A stretch of 64,000 bases of DNA from Prunella strophiata (lineage: Eukaryota; Chordata; Aves; Passeriformes; Prunellidae): contig JAZBQD010000027.1 of assembly GCA_036583965.1 (NCBI GenBank), forward strand, positions 19,147,001 through 19,211,000, in the 5' to 3' direction. The notes below the pieces were generated by a model, which made no database searches, had not been told where the DNA came from, and was given only the letters and a program-made list of their open reading frames with translations. The position numbers and the translations under genes were made by a program. Positions 26,101 through 38,900 of this stretch are shown piece by piece; positions within the stretch are counted from its first letter, which is position 1; each line of letters opens with the position of its first letter.

Positions 26101-29100
26101 AAAGGAGTGAAGGTCTTAAAATAATCTCCCAAGCCAGCTCCACTTTAAAAGCAGTCTTGGTGCTGCTCTGAAAGCTGATGTTACCCATCAACAGTGCCTT
26201 GGGTGTGAACTGCACATCGTCACTGAATGGAATCTCTCTCATCTAAACACAAATCAAACTGAGACAGCTGCATTTCTGCTCACCAAACTGAGAGCCACTT
26301 CAGGATGGTGACATCTCTCCTCTGTCTCCCCAGTCCCCAACAGATGACACAGTACCATTTGGAGAATCTGGTCAGAGATAATTTTCTAGGTTCTCTGTGG
26401 TTTATTTATATTTCAGGCACTGAAATCTCAAAATGCCTTCCATGCAAATTAGTCACATTATTTGTGGTTTGCCCTTTTTTCTTCTATTTTTTCCTCTGTA
26501 TTCTATGAAAATAAAAAACTGCTGTGCATCATAAAGTTGGATGTATCATGAGCAATATTTGTAGTTCATATTGTGTAAATGACTGTATTCATATTTCCTC
26601 TCCAGGTTTTGCATGAAACCTTCCCAAAACATACATTTCTAATGAATGGTCTAATTCAAGGAGTAAAGGTAAGTTGACAGAAATTAATCACAAGTACAAT
26701 TTAAAGTGAATGGTGGGAGGCATGTAGAAATAACTGCCAACTGAGAGAAACAGTCAAGAGGTTTTTCAATATGGCTTTCACAGTATGAATAAAATGGGAA
26801 TAAATTACTGCTGAAAGTGCAAATGTGCATCTTTTTACTTTTAGTAAGGTATTGCTTGGTCTGTATCTACTGTTTGGGTTCAGCAAATAAAAAGGTAGTT
26901 CCTTAATCCCAAATGATGCATATGGTGCTGAAAGTGGATAATTTTTCACTTGGAGTTGCTCCAATAGACTATAAAGCACAGTTCATGAAACTGCTTGTAT
27001 GACTGGATCATCTGCATTTTGAATTTTGTGTAGCTCTGAGATAACAGATCTCAAGTTTCATGTAGTCAGACATGGGGTGGAAGATCAGTGGTCCTGGGCC
27101 CCATTGCCTTTGGTGCATTGCACTGTAGCTGTTGGCTTGAATGAAACCAGAGCCCAGGCTGCTCTCAGACTGTGCTGTGGTCACCAGTCCGACCTCTTAG
27201 CTCTAACTGCACCTTTTGTTTCACCAGGGCTTATTGTCCTTCCTCAGTGCCCCACTCATAGGTGCCCTGTCTGATGTGTGGGGACGAAAGTCCTTCTTGC
27301 TGCTAACAGTATTCTTCACCTGTGCACCAATACCACTGATGAAGATCAGCCCATGGTTAGTAAATTGTTTCATGCCACATTGGCTGTTGTTTTTCAAGGC
27401 TGCTGAAATCTAATGCTTCTCTGTGTAGCATTGTTGATAAAATGCTTTGTGCTTCATGGAAGGTTGAGGCTTTTGTATTATTTCTGTGCAAACCTGGGGG
27501 TACAGTCAACCTGAAGAAGCTGCCATGAGGCCAAAGGCCTTAGTCAGCATTTCAGTAGCTGCTGATTTTGATCTGTGTGCTGTAAGCCCTACGTGCAGCA
27601 CCTCTGCCAAAGCTGGAGAACACTGTCCAGTGAACTGTGTAGGTCTGGACTGTGGCCACAGTTCTCACTCAGCTACCAGCCAGCCACACTGAAATCAAAA
27701 CCTTACCTAATGTGGGTGCATGAGGTAACCATCTGTAAGGTACAGTGTTGCAGCACTTTTACACTTTTGTTTCTCAAATTCTAAAATCGACCAGCTTTCA
27801 TGCTGTGTGCACCTTACTGACCTGTTAACTGGCTGGAACATTGCCCAGGCAGGGCAGGAGTCAGAGCTCTGGGCTTGCTCCTGACCCATGCTGTTCCTGA
27901 GGCTGCAGCAGCAATGGCACAGCCTGCACTGACACAGGACCAGTGCCAGCTGCTCAGGCAGCTCCGTCAGCCTTTCCTGTTTTCTCTCTGGTCACACAGG
28001 CTGCTCATCCCTCTTCACAAGGAGCTTGTTTTCTAACTGTACATGAAGGTTTCAAATGCCAAGTGCTAGTGCCTATAGCATACAGATATGGCTAATGTGG
28101 AAGGCCTTTCAATGACCAAGTTCTCAAAATACTGAGGTTCCTAATTTGCTTTGGGTCATAGACCAGTTAAGTTTATTAGCAGAGCACCTCATTTCTCAGT
28201 AGTACTTAATCACAGCAGCTTTTTGTAGATGTTACAAAATTGTGCTGCTTGTACTTGGTGCACATATGTGTTACACAATTCTATCAAGACACAGTCACAT
28301 TGGCTTTATCCAAGATTATTTCAATAAATTGTCAAGATAAGTTGGACAAGGTGATTTACTGTTTAACTGCACTTGGATTGAATAGACTTCTTGTTTCTAT
28401 TTAGCTGTTCTAATCTTTTTATCATGTTCTTAGGTGGTACTTTGCTGTAATCTCCGTGTCTGGAGTGTTTGCAGTGACATTTTCTGTAGTTTTTGCATAT
28501 GTAGCAGACATAACCCAAGAACATGAGAGGAGCATGGCCTATGGTTTGGTATGTATTGTTTGGGCTCGTTTCCTGTGGTATCCAGTACTAAGCCCTTCAG
28601 TTTGTAATGCTTTTTAAAGCTGCGTTTTTGTTTCTTCTGTGGCAAATTGATTTTAGTTTGGAGTCAGTTTTTTCTGTTTAATTGTTCCTGTCATCCAGTT
28701 TTGTATCTCTTGAATATTCTGCTTCTAAATGAAACAAAACATGACCATGTTAAAAGCTGTAGTTCCTGTCTTAACAGGCTGTTATCAGTCTTAATGATGT
28801 AATTTGAGGAGCTTCAGTTATTCCTGCATTGTTGCCCACACTGGTACTACTCTGTCATTGTTTCAGAAATCTCACCTTTTGTTCTGGAACTGCCACTGTG
28901 TGATACTTGACTGCCCCTGCCTGTGTCCCCAGTCACTGTTCTGAGCTGCAGTTCAGAACAAACACAGCTGAGTGACTTGTATGTTTGACGTTCTTACAAC
29001 TCGCCTCTGTTTCTCCATTATCTCCTGATAACCTGCCCGGTCCTGGGAGCCTTGACAGCTTCATGTTATTATGGATTAGCAGAATTATTTGTTGTGTTTA

Positions 29101-32100
29101 AGTTACAGAATCCATTACCATTCAGCAGAAAGAGCTAAAAGCAATGGATATAGAACTAAATAGTTTCTTTGTGCCTGTACACATCAGGGATTGAGACATG
29201 TTGAGAAAGTTCTTTCAGTTTTTAAGTTAATATCTTTCACAAGGCCAGCTGATTAACTGACAACTACTGAGCTGGATTAACCAGCATATTACATTTAATA
29301 TACCTTTTATACATGTGTGCTTTTTTATTTCACTAATATGAAGATTAAATACAGCTCATTGCTTCCCAGAGGTATCAGCAGAATCTACAGTTAATTAAAC
29401 CTAATTATGTCAGTACATGCAAGAGTGCTGTGAGCCTCACATTGCTGTCCAGTTATCAGAAAATCTTTCTTAAAAAACTGTGATTGTCTAAAATATGCAG
29501 CTACTACCACATAGGCATAGGAAAAAGGTTACTTTTAATCACTGTGTGATTATAATGGTTAGGCTTCTGAAAAGGAAGCAACGTGGGTAATAACACTGCT
29601 GACTTGTCTCACTGAAAATCTTACCAGCTGTTATTTATTTCAGGTTTCAGCAACTTTTGCAGCAAGTTTAGTCACCAGCCCTGCTATCGGTGCCTACCTT
29701 GGCCGAGCGTACGGCGACAGCCTGGTGGTGGTGCTGGCTACAGCAATAGCCTTGTTGGACATTTGTTTTATCCTCGTTGCTGTACCGGAGTCGCTGCCAG
29801 AGAAGATGAGGCCAGCGTCCTGGGGAGCACCCATTTCGTGGGAACAGGCTGACCCCTTTGCAGTAAGCTATTTAAATAGGGAATATTTTGTTATTTGTAG
29901 ATACTGAGCTTTGGGCACAGGGAAGAGTCTGGAATTTACAATAGTTCAGGCTTGCAAAACAAAGTCTTTGATTTCTTCAAGCTTGACCTTAAACATACAG
30001 AGAATTCTTTGGTGGTGCCACATAACAACTTCATTAATTGTCAAGCTTTTCAGAGCGCAGCTAGGAATACTTTTTGGAAATAAAGGTGGAATGTTTTGTA
30101 ATTCTTTTTTCTTGCCATAGTCCCTGAAGAAAGTCGGCCAGGACTCCATTGTGCTGCTAATCTGCATTACAGTCTTTCTTTCCTACCTCCCAGAGGCAGG
30201 GCAATATTCCAGCTTCTTCCTATACCTCAGACAGGTAATGTAACATTTTGGTATGAATTTGAACAAAAGTAAATTTACAGGACTTTAGAAAGTTTTCAGT
30301 ATTACTGAACTACTATGGAAAATACCGATAACTCATGTAATTTAGAAGCTCCCAGCAACTGATGTAAGTTCCCTTGTTCTGTTTTTCTCTTTTAGACAGG
30401 CAAAAAGAGAGGAAAGTGATGAATGAGTTGTAAAAGTTTCTTGTATTTTGTAATTATTTGTGTTATTCTTGGACTATGAGGTTCAATATGTTAAACTGGT
30501 GTTATTTTTGGAGGGAACAATTTAATTGTTTTTTATTTATACTCCTTTATTTTCATTTATTTGTTTGATGTAATGGAAAAAAGGCAAGGAACTGAATAAT
30601 ACTGGTCTTCTGCATTTTGTGTTCCCTCAATGGTGTTTCTGACATCATGACACATAGTTTATGGTTAATAATCAAATTGCCTTTTTTCTTAATATAGATA
30701 ATGGGATTTTCATCTGAAAGTGTTGCAGCATTTATAGCAGTTCTTGGGATTCTTTCCATTATTGCACAGGTGAGTTATTGCTCTGTCATTGATTTGGCAA
30801 GCTGACAAGAAGGAAGCACTGTGGAGAATGCAGAATACTCCACGTTATGTGGTTCCATAAATGTAACTCAGCTTTTCAGTGTCAGTTTTTTTCCTACATC
30901 TCTAGGAATTGGTCAAGACTCTAACTTAGATGAAAACACTTGACAACAAATATTTGGTTCATTAAGGGAAAGCTAAATCCTTTGTGCATCAAAGAAGGGA
31001 TGATGGTTTAGTCATATAACTTGCTAAACGACTGCTGCTTTTGTTTTTTCTTTTGGTAGAGGCAAATACTGCTTTTGAAGAACACTACCTTAAAATAATA
31101 TTTCTGCATGTATTTGACATTGAGAATAAAATGTTTTCAGGTGTTGCTGATTTTCTTTAATTTATTAACTCATCAGCTTACTTGTGTTTAACCTTTAAGA
31201 ATGTTATTTTTCTGACATGTTACTTTTTCCCTCTCTGTTAGACAATAGTGTTGAGTTTACTGATGCGGTCCATTGGAAATAAGAACACCATCCTGCTGGG
31301 GCTGGGGTTCCAAATACTGCAGCTGGCCTGGTACGGCTTTGGGTCAGAGCCATGGTAGGCACATTCACTTTGCTTTGACTGAGCAGGGTTGGTCTGCAGT
31401 GTCCCTTCTCGAAGAGGGCCAGTCCTGTGTCCCTGCGCCCCCAGGGCACGGCTGCAGCCCCAGAGCACTCCCTCACTGCAGGCTGTGTTTTGCAGGATGA
31501 TGTGGGCAGCCGGCGCTGTGGCCGCCATGTCCAGCATCACTTTCCCAGCTGTCAGCGCCCTGGTCTCGCGAACTGCCGATGCCGACCAGCAGGGTAGGTC
31601 TGCTCCTGGTTCTTGGAATTCTAGCTGAGGAATACTGTGCACAGAGACATACTGGTGTCTGGGCTTGGTGCTCCTCAGCCAGGCTGAGTCTTGGCAGGGC
31701 AGCCCAGGACACCTGAGCTCAGGGCACCACATTAAATCCAGGCTGCTGGGAAGGTTGCACTGTGTGTGTACCATGTACTTCTGCTGCAGAGGGAAAACTC
31801 AACGAGGCCTTACAGTTACAAAACATTCAGCAAACTCAATGCACTGTTCCTTATTGTTGCATGCAGTGCTCTCTCTCCTGTGTGAGACGGTGTGCACATC
31901 CTGGCCTCTGAACTAGCTTAGCATGGCAGGCACTGCCCTCTGCTAGAGGCCGATGGAAAAACCACTGGAATATATGATACTGACAAGGCTCTTTGTGCCC
32001 CTTGTTTACTGCTACCCATAGTGCAACACCAATTAGAGCTTTCCTGCTTCCTTTAGTTTCAAGTCAATTAAGGCATTAGAAATAGTTAATTATATATGTA

Positions 32101-33097
32101 TAACTACAGCTAGAGAAAAACACGTATTTTACTCTTCCCAGGTGTTGTTCAAGGGATGATTACAGGAATTCGAGGACTGTGTAATGGTTTGGGACCAGCA
32201 CTTTATGGTTTTATATTCTTTATCTTTCACGTTGAATTGAACGAACTGCCCATGCCCGAATCATCGTCAGGAGGTAGTGTGGTTGCACAATACCATTTAC
32301 AACAGGTACATTTCTTTTGTACTACTGCTTCCAAAAGAAGTTAGGAAGGGCTTCCTGTGCTCATCAGTTCTCCAGTTAGCTGCTGTGGTACATTTTGTTA
32401 TGCTGACTGTAAATGGAGGGTGTAGAAAGAGGTTTCTAAGTCCCTCTAGGGGAGGGTTGTTTAACTCTTCTGTTTAATTGGATGCACTAGTTTAGTTTAA
32501 TTTTCAAATAGCTACAGCTGACAGTCATAGACAGCTGTGACTCTTGAGATGAGAATACCTTGAGGGAAGGATGGACAGATAGCAATGGTGAATGTTTTTG
32601 TTTTGCTGTCCTTTTACCAAGCTTTTTTTTTTTTTTTTTTTTTTAATTAATTTTTGGGGAATCTCAGCAGGAATAACTTGCACTAAGAAAAGGAAGCTGG
32701 CAAGCACTAATAACACCCATGTGCTCCCTTGTACTAAATCTTAGGATGGAATGTTCTTTCACATTCCTTCTCAAAGCCTGCACTGTATTCACTAGTGTGT
32801 CAGGCAGCAGCTCTTGAAAGTGGGTAATTAGCAATTGTAGGCTGTTAAGGTGTGCTGAAAGGCTCCTTAACACTTTGTTGTTGTTTTCAGAACTCCATAA
32901 TTCCTGGACCCCCATTCTTATTTGGAGCCTGCTCTGTGCTGTTGGCACTACTTGTTGCCTTGTTTATTCCTGAACATACAAACCTAAATGTAAGATCCAG
33001 CAACTGGAAGAAACACTGTGGCAGCCACGGCCATCCCCACAGCCCACAAGCTCCTGGTGAAGCGAAAGAACCATTACTGCAAGATACAAATGTATGA
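20108..33097 (+). CDS. MFSD14A: MFSD14A (HIAT1), major facilitator superfamily membrane protein, 12 coding exons
   Basis: Coding exons are 20108-20194, 25500-25595, 26606-26668, 27228-27355, 28434-28548, 29644-29862, 30121-30234, 30698-30769, 31242-31354, 31496-31593, 32142-32305 and 32891-33097. All introns are GT-AG and phases agree, giving 491 residues against 490 in human. The N-terminus MTQAGKKKKR and the C-terminus KEPLLQDTNV match the vertebrate protein. The superfamily signature GALSDVWGRK, at residues 94-103, marks the loop between helices 2 and 3. The protein is a twelve-helix transporter-like protein; its substrate is not firmly established. The loop encoded at the end of exon 11 (PMPESSSGGSVVAQYHL) differs clearly from the human sequence, while the flanking helices are nearly identical. 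Intron 1 is 5.3 kb and carries two CR1 fragments. Expression is probably broad, given the CpG-island promoter. Confidence 0.97.
22325..22482 (-). mobile_element. CR1 LINE 3' end fragment
   Basis: The stretch starts TCATAGAATCACAAATGG, then TTTGGGTTGGAAGAGAC. It continues through CCAACCCCCCTGCCATGGGC and GAACACTTCCAGGGGTGGGG, the widely seen reverse complement of the avian CR1 3' region. The ATTCTATG-type terminus therefore faces low coordinates, which puts the element on the minus strand. It is short, 5' truncated and non-coding, as usual for CR1. Confidence 0.88.
24238..24560 (-). mobile_element. CR1 LINE fragment, diverged
   Basis: Ordered words recognisable from CR1 in reverse complement are GAGGCTGGAAGGCACCTCCA, GGGTCAGCTGGAGCAG, TTGCTCAGGGCTGTGTC, CTGTCACTGACACCTCTGAG, AAGAGTCTGGCTCTTG and the CACATTGATAAAATCCC block. 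It is more diverged than the copy at 22325 and is probably an older insertion. The right edge is approximate. Confidence 0.82.
32623..32644 (+). repeat. T22 homopolymer in MFSD14A intron 11
   Basis: This is a run of 22 T, then AATTAATT, about 250 bp before the last MFSD14A acceptor. No recognisable retroposon body lies next to it. It is likely to vary in length. Confidence 0.85.
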
Positions 33098-34193
33098 CAA
33101 AAATCCAGGAAAACTATTTGGACTCTTCATTCATCAGCAGTCTGGGATACACATTCCAACTCCATCAAAATGTTATTTCTTAAGGTAATCTTAAGAAGCA
33201 TCTTTCTGCATGAAATCTGTAGGAATTGAAACAGGAGCTTTCTCCAAAGATGTTGCCATTGAACTGAAAACTTACTTGCTTTTATAAACAAACTGTTACA
33301 TACTTGTCTCTTGCCATGAAATACTGTTACTGCTAAACTTTACATTCTTAGTTCAGAGACAAACAATAGAGTCAAGGCATGAGCATGTGTCCTTCTGTTT
33401 CCTTACGGTGGTGAGCTTTAATTCTAGTCATGCTACGTCTCAATGAGACAGACTGGCATCCGTGTGGACCCATTCGTTTTAATGTTGTAAAATCTTGGGT
33501 CAGCTGATTCAAAGCCTTAATGTAAATGTACTTAAGTAGGGAGGTGAATTGGTATCATTTCTTTTAAAAGTCACATGGCAGGTTTTTTTTAAGTTTGTAC
33601 TAATATAAAAATCACACGAGCACGCTTGCTGAACAGTAAAAGTTATTTTTATGTAAGTGCATTTACTCTTTCTATTTTTGAAGAAACGGTCGTATCAAAC
33701 ACTTGTTGAAATACCAAGTGGGTGTTTTGGGCCTACAAGTTTTAATAGTGGCTCTAAACCTCTGCTTTCCTCTGTACCGTTTATTAAACCACTCTATTTC
33801 TGATGTTTGCGTAATCATAAAGGACCTCAAAACTTGAATACACAGACTGAACTCTATAAGCTGATAGCCTTGAATCTGTCGTGTGCTATATAGTGGCCTT
33901 TGAGGACTGTCACAAGAACCCTTTTGCATTACAGAGCTAAAATTTTAGTCCTAAATTTTCAGGACCCTTAGTACAGAAGTGAGCTTTATACAATTACTGA
34001 TGTGAATTTCTCTAAAAGTGTATATTTTTGTGTCCAGTTGTATTATTTAAGTGTTCCTTTGTATAAATTTGTGTATAAAGTATTGTATAGGTTTAAAATG
34101 TTTTCATCTTGTGGTTATTGCTTAATGCTTTTTTACCTTTGAACATTCACCATGGTTGACCAAGAGCAGGAAAAAAAATGTAAATATACTGTT

Positions 34194-34199
34194 AATAAA
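34194..34199 (+). terminator. MFSD14A: Polyadenylation hexamer AATAAA, MFSD14A
   Basis: A canonical hexamer lies 1.1 kb after the stop codon, and TG/T-rich sequence follows within 40 bp. This fits a 3' UTR of about 1.1 kb. Confidence 0.65.
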
Positions 34200-34812
34200 G
34201 TTGAATATTTTAATGAATTTTTAAATAATTGTGAATGTCTCTTCAAACTTTAAGTGAAGTTCAGTAGTTGCATGTGTGTTATACTTCAGCAGGTGGAAAA
34301 AGTCATCTGGAGTAGTGATGCAGCCTGGAGCTTTCTGTATTAGCTAAAGCAGCCCTGAGCACAGTGGAAGGGTCCCTGCTGTCCAGCAGCACAGGCTGCC
34401 TGCAGCTGCTCCTTGTTTCCTGGGGACCCAGTGGAACAGGACGACCACGGATCCAGGCTCCAAGGAACCAGTCCGTTACACACAGCCAGCCTGGCCAGGG
34501 CTGCCCAGGCCCACAGCACATGTGGCTCACTTTTTGAAGTGGCCTGGGAGGTGCTGCCACCCTCCTGTGCCAGCAGCTCCTCTGCACGGCGAGATGAACA
34601 CAGCTCAGGCACGGGCACCTAAGGACAGCAGGAGAGAGGAGCTCTGCAGGGCTGGGCCTGGGGAACAGTGAGTGACACAGAAAACTGCAGGAAAAGGTAA
34701 ATAAAACAGAGCTGTTCTGGTGCTTACCTCAGCTGGGAACTCCAGTACAGTGGAGATGTTGGTTAGTACTACTCCTGAAACAGTAACTCATCAGAGCTTT
34801 TGATAAAAACCA

Positions 34813-34818
34813 TTTAAT
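34813..34818 (-). terminator. SASS6: Candidate polyadenylation signal ATTAAA, SASS6
   Basis: TTTAAT on the plus strand reads ATTAAA on the SASS6 strand, 1.1 kb after its stop codon. I saw no canonical AATAAA on that strand between the stop codon and this point. Use is inferred. Confidence 0.45.
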
Positions 34819-35915
34819 ATTTCCATTAAAACATACATGACAAAACCAGACACTATACATTAACATGGTGCTAATTTATAAACAAATGTACACATTTCAC
34901 ACAGCAAAACAAACCACTGAAATGTACATTCCTCTGGGTGCACTTGAGTAACTAACATAAAAGGAATGAAATATCTTTACCAAAAGTAAGGAATAGTCAT
35001 TGTAAGGGTACTTTGCCTGGCATTAAGTCCATGAATGCTCATTCTGCAGGGGACACCAAGTCCCAAGGGGTTATTACATGATCCCAGCATTTGAACCCAG
35101 ACAGTAGAACAAGCTACATCGATGTAAGAGCATCTAAGGTTTCTGTATAGTCTTACAAGTTGTAAAGTATGATTTATAAAAAAGTAACTTTAGGATGTTG
35201 ATACTTGTCAACAGTTAACTCATCAACGTTTAATGTTTTATCATGGTGGCCTGTGGAATGTAATACTGAGAGATTAACAGAAAAGTTAGGGGAACCAAGA
35301 CTGAGAATTTTAAATTTTCATTTTCTACCTTCAATGAAATAATTTAGCATTTTTAGTATGAGATTATTTGTAAGTCTATATGCAATTCAAATAAGCTGGT
35401 TCCAAAATTAAGCAAGTTTTTAAAACTAAACTGTAAGGGAGGGTTTAGTGAGACAGTCATGCTCCTATATAAGCTTGACCATTACTAAAATGGACAGCAC
35501 AGTGCAGTTCTCCTGTGCTTTCCCTTCACCTCCATTCTCTGAAAGGAGTCAAGAAATAGAAATTCAGGTAATTGTTCTCACTCTGGGAATGTACATTTCA
35601 CCTGGTTTTTATAAAAAAGAGCACTTTGGTGAGTTTTTAGGAGGATTTACAGGGTCAACAACATACTAAGAAAATTCTGCACAGCCCTGGTGATGTCAGT
35701 GTTGTTCCCACTAAGGCTCCTTAAGGCTTTATCTTCTTATCCTTAGGCTCAAGCACCCTGAGGCATCATCCAAGTCAGTCAAGATCCCCCTCCTCAAAGA
35801 AAACTGGCTCATAAAATTATGTCAGTTCACACTGATACTTTACTAACACACTATTGCAGGACATTCAAAAATCCCCCCAATGGTTAAGAGAGAACTCTTA
35901 CTGTAAGAACCCTGT

Positions 35916-38900
35916 CTATGATCCAGGAAAATAGGCCGAGGCTGGTGTTCCAGCAGCTTTTGGCAATGGCTGTGCTTTGGCTGGCACGTACGGTCTCAGG
36001 TACTCTGCAGAACAGCACAGGACACTGCATTGAGCCATGGCTGTCACTGCCCTCCAAGTACATCTCAAACAACACCTTCTGCTTCCTACTTACCTGAGTT
36101 AAGTGTGTTTTGACTAAGCCCTCGTAAAGGAATGCTGTCATCCTTTTTCTTGAAATACTTTGATTCCAGCCCCAGCTGCTCACCACTAGAAACAGAAAGG
36201 CAAATTAAAATTTAAAGCAAATGCAGTTTGTCATCTCTGCATTAATAATGAGGGCAGCTACAGACTTGCTCAGGAAAACCTTCACTAGAAGTGCAACTAC
36301 TGCCTTTCATGATCTTTACCATGTAAAGTTAAACCGTCACTGAGTAGGTTAAGAACAGCCTAGAATTAATTTTTTTCAGTGAGTGACCCAGCAGCTGATG
36401 GCTTAGATCTGTCAGCAGGAGCAGCACTGAACTGTTGTTCCTTGGGGCCCACTCCTGCAAGCACAGCTCTTCCTTTGGTTTCAACAAACCAACACAAAAT
36501 TGATTAGCATGGTAATGAAGAAAGGCAGATCACAGAACCAGGCTAATACTAGAACCTTTAGTCAGTTCCAAACACACCAAGATGACAAAGTGAATAACAA
36601 AAATAGTTGATAAACTGAAATAACAAACACACTAAATTGCAGTAGCTGACACTCACTTCTCCTTGTTTGCTGCGTGACCAGCTGCAGGCACTGTGTGAGC
36701 ATCCAAACACCGACTGGGTTTCAAAAGCTGTGAGTTCAACTGAACCTGCAGGGACAAAGAGCTGCAGGTTAAGAGTTACTCCAGATCTGAGAGTCCCCTC
36801 CCCCGAGGGCATTCACAGCCAAATTCCCAGAGATTCTTGTTTCTACACCTCACTGGCCCTGCTGTGCAGCAAAGCCTGTGAGAAACAGCCTAAAGACAAG
36901 CATCAGCTATGATTAACAGTCATAATGCTCAAGGCAGAGAGCCTAAGAGTAAATACAGTAAATATTTAAGCACTTTGAGAAACAGTCAAAATGTTGTGCT
37001 TTGATATTTTATACTGTCACATTCTTAAGCAAACAAAAAAGTTGAAGTGCCTGCCTTTGATACTGGACATTGGGAATTTCCATTTTTGCTGTGTATCGGT
37101 TCCAGAAAGTTCTGGAAGGCATAGAGAGGAGAAATGGGATGACTGATGCCTGAGCTGTGAAAGGATGGTCGGTCAGGCTGTAAAAGAAATAGAAACGCAT
37201 CCACAAATAAGAAACACAATTTTACAAGTAACTGTAGAAATTAAAAATTCCAAAATTAACAACTAACTGCCATTACAAAGCCAACACTTATGTGAGTCTT
37301 CCTGATTAAAAGAAAACATCATTTTTCCAAGATGCACACACTTAAAGAAAACATGACTTTTTAAAAATTAGATGAAGTGAGCACTCTCAGCTAGTAATAA
37401 GCTACACACCCTGTCATTGATTAAAGCAATTAATGTATCCAGCTACAAATCCAGAGACCTCTTTGTATGAACAGCCCTTCCACTGTGAACAAGCAGCTCA
37501 TCAATTCCTGTTGTCACTGTGACAGCAGAGATCTGTATAGCACAGGGTGAGAAGCAGCAAGCCACATAATTCAACAATGACTGCAGACAGCGTTCCTTAG
37601 CCCCTGACTTTCCTGTTTCTAAAAATCACTAGTTAGAGTATTGAAATAGTACACTTTGGGTTTTAACCTTTACAAATAGAATTAGTAAGTTAACCTCTCA
37701 ACACAAAAATGCCTTCGTTTTCTGCCTTCACTCTGCCCTTCATCTTTTCCACGCTAGTTCTGTTATTGCTTTGTGTATTTTATGTAAACAAGAGCTTAGA
37801 AGATTCTCACCTACAAGGCCCAGGGCATCAAGAAGCACCCAACAGGGTTTTATATTGTTGGAAAAAAACAAAAAAACAAAGCCAAACCACACCCACCCAA
37901 AACTGTAAGGCCAGAAGAAGATGAAAGCACTTTTTTTTTTCCTCTTTGAAGTCCCTGCATTTTAGCAACTGATGCCCACCTGTTATTTACAGCTCTACCT
38001 TACCATGCCTAGAGGTGAAACAGCAGCCCTCCCACCAGAATGGGCACTGGCAGGACTGTCCAGCTTCTTTGCCATCTGAACTTCACTCAGCTGTCTGTTC
38101 AGCCACGTGATAACTGCAAAGAGGAAGAAAAAGCTCAAGTCCCTTTGCTCCCTCTTACAAGGTGTTTGGAATGGGCAGCAGCCCTTCCTCACAAAGAGTG
38201 ACAGCTCACTGGGGGCTTTTCCTCCCTAGTACCATGCAAAGCCCTTTGTTGAAGCTTCCTCCCCCCTCCAGGCCTCTGAGCACACATCCCACAGCCCCAA
38301 GCACCAGCCCCAAGCCAAGGCTTCCCTACGTGCAGCTCCTGGCTGTTGCATGCCCACACAACCAGAGGCTTGTTTTCCACACATGACAATAAGGGCAGCT
38401 CTTCACAAAAACCCCAAAAACTGCTTCTATCAGTTTCAGTAGTAGTGAGATCACTGGGTCATTTTTACAGAGGGAGAAATCAAGCTGTATAAACCTACCA
38501 TTTTCATTGGTTTTCAGTAACTGCTTACTTTCTTCGAGTTTTTGTATTGTACTTTCTAGCTGCTCTTGTAGCTTGCAAACCTGTAATTCCCATAATAATT
38601 GTAACATTATCAGGAGTGTTATACTACTAACTACAAACAACAACAAAAAAAGCATTTATGAAGTTATTCTAAAATTAAAGAAGTTTGAACTCAGTTTGTC
38701 ACAAAAGCAACACAGTAATTCTTTTAAAGGAGCCCTACTTTCAGCTAGGATTTTGACAAGGTGACAGCCAGAATCCTTTTTGACCTTTATTTTTCTATGA
38801 TAAATAGTGCAAGGACTCTATGAACAGATTAATGTCCTGTTTAATGGAATGGAAGAAGAAGGTTCACACTGTTCTTGTTCTTATTGCCTTCATCAACTTA

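Larger units (their letters stand above)
33098..35915. other. MFSD14A 3' UTR, short spacer, SASS6 3' UTR
   Basis: From the MFSD14A stop codon an AT-rich 3' UTR of about 1.1 kb runs to the AATAAA at 34194. On the minus strand the SASS6 stop codon at 35916 is followed by an AT-rich stretch down to an ATTAAA-type signal at 34813-34818. The gap between the inferred 3' ends is about 600 bp, slightly GC-richer, and holds no recognisable gene. Confidence 0.65.

Noticed and set aside
31238..31774. A 178-codon minus-strand frame
   Set aside because: It is the antisense shadow of MFSD14A exons 9 and 10, which have clear splice sites and a conserved product on the plus strand.
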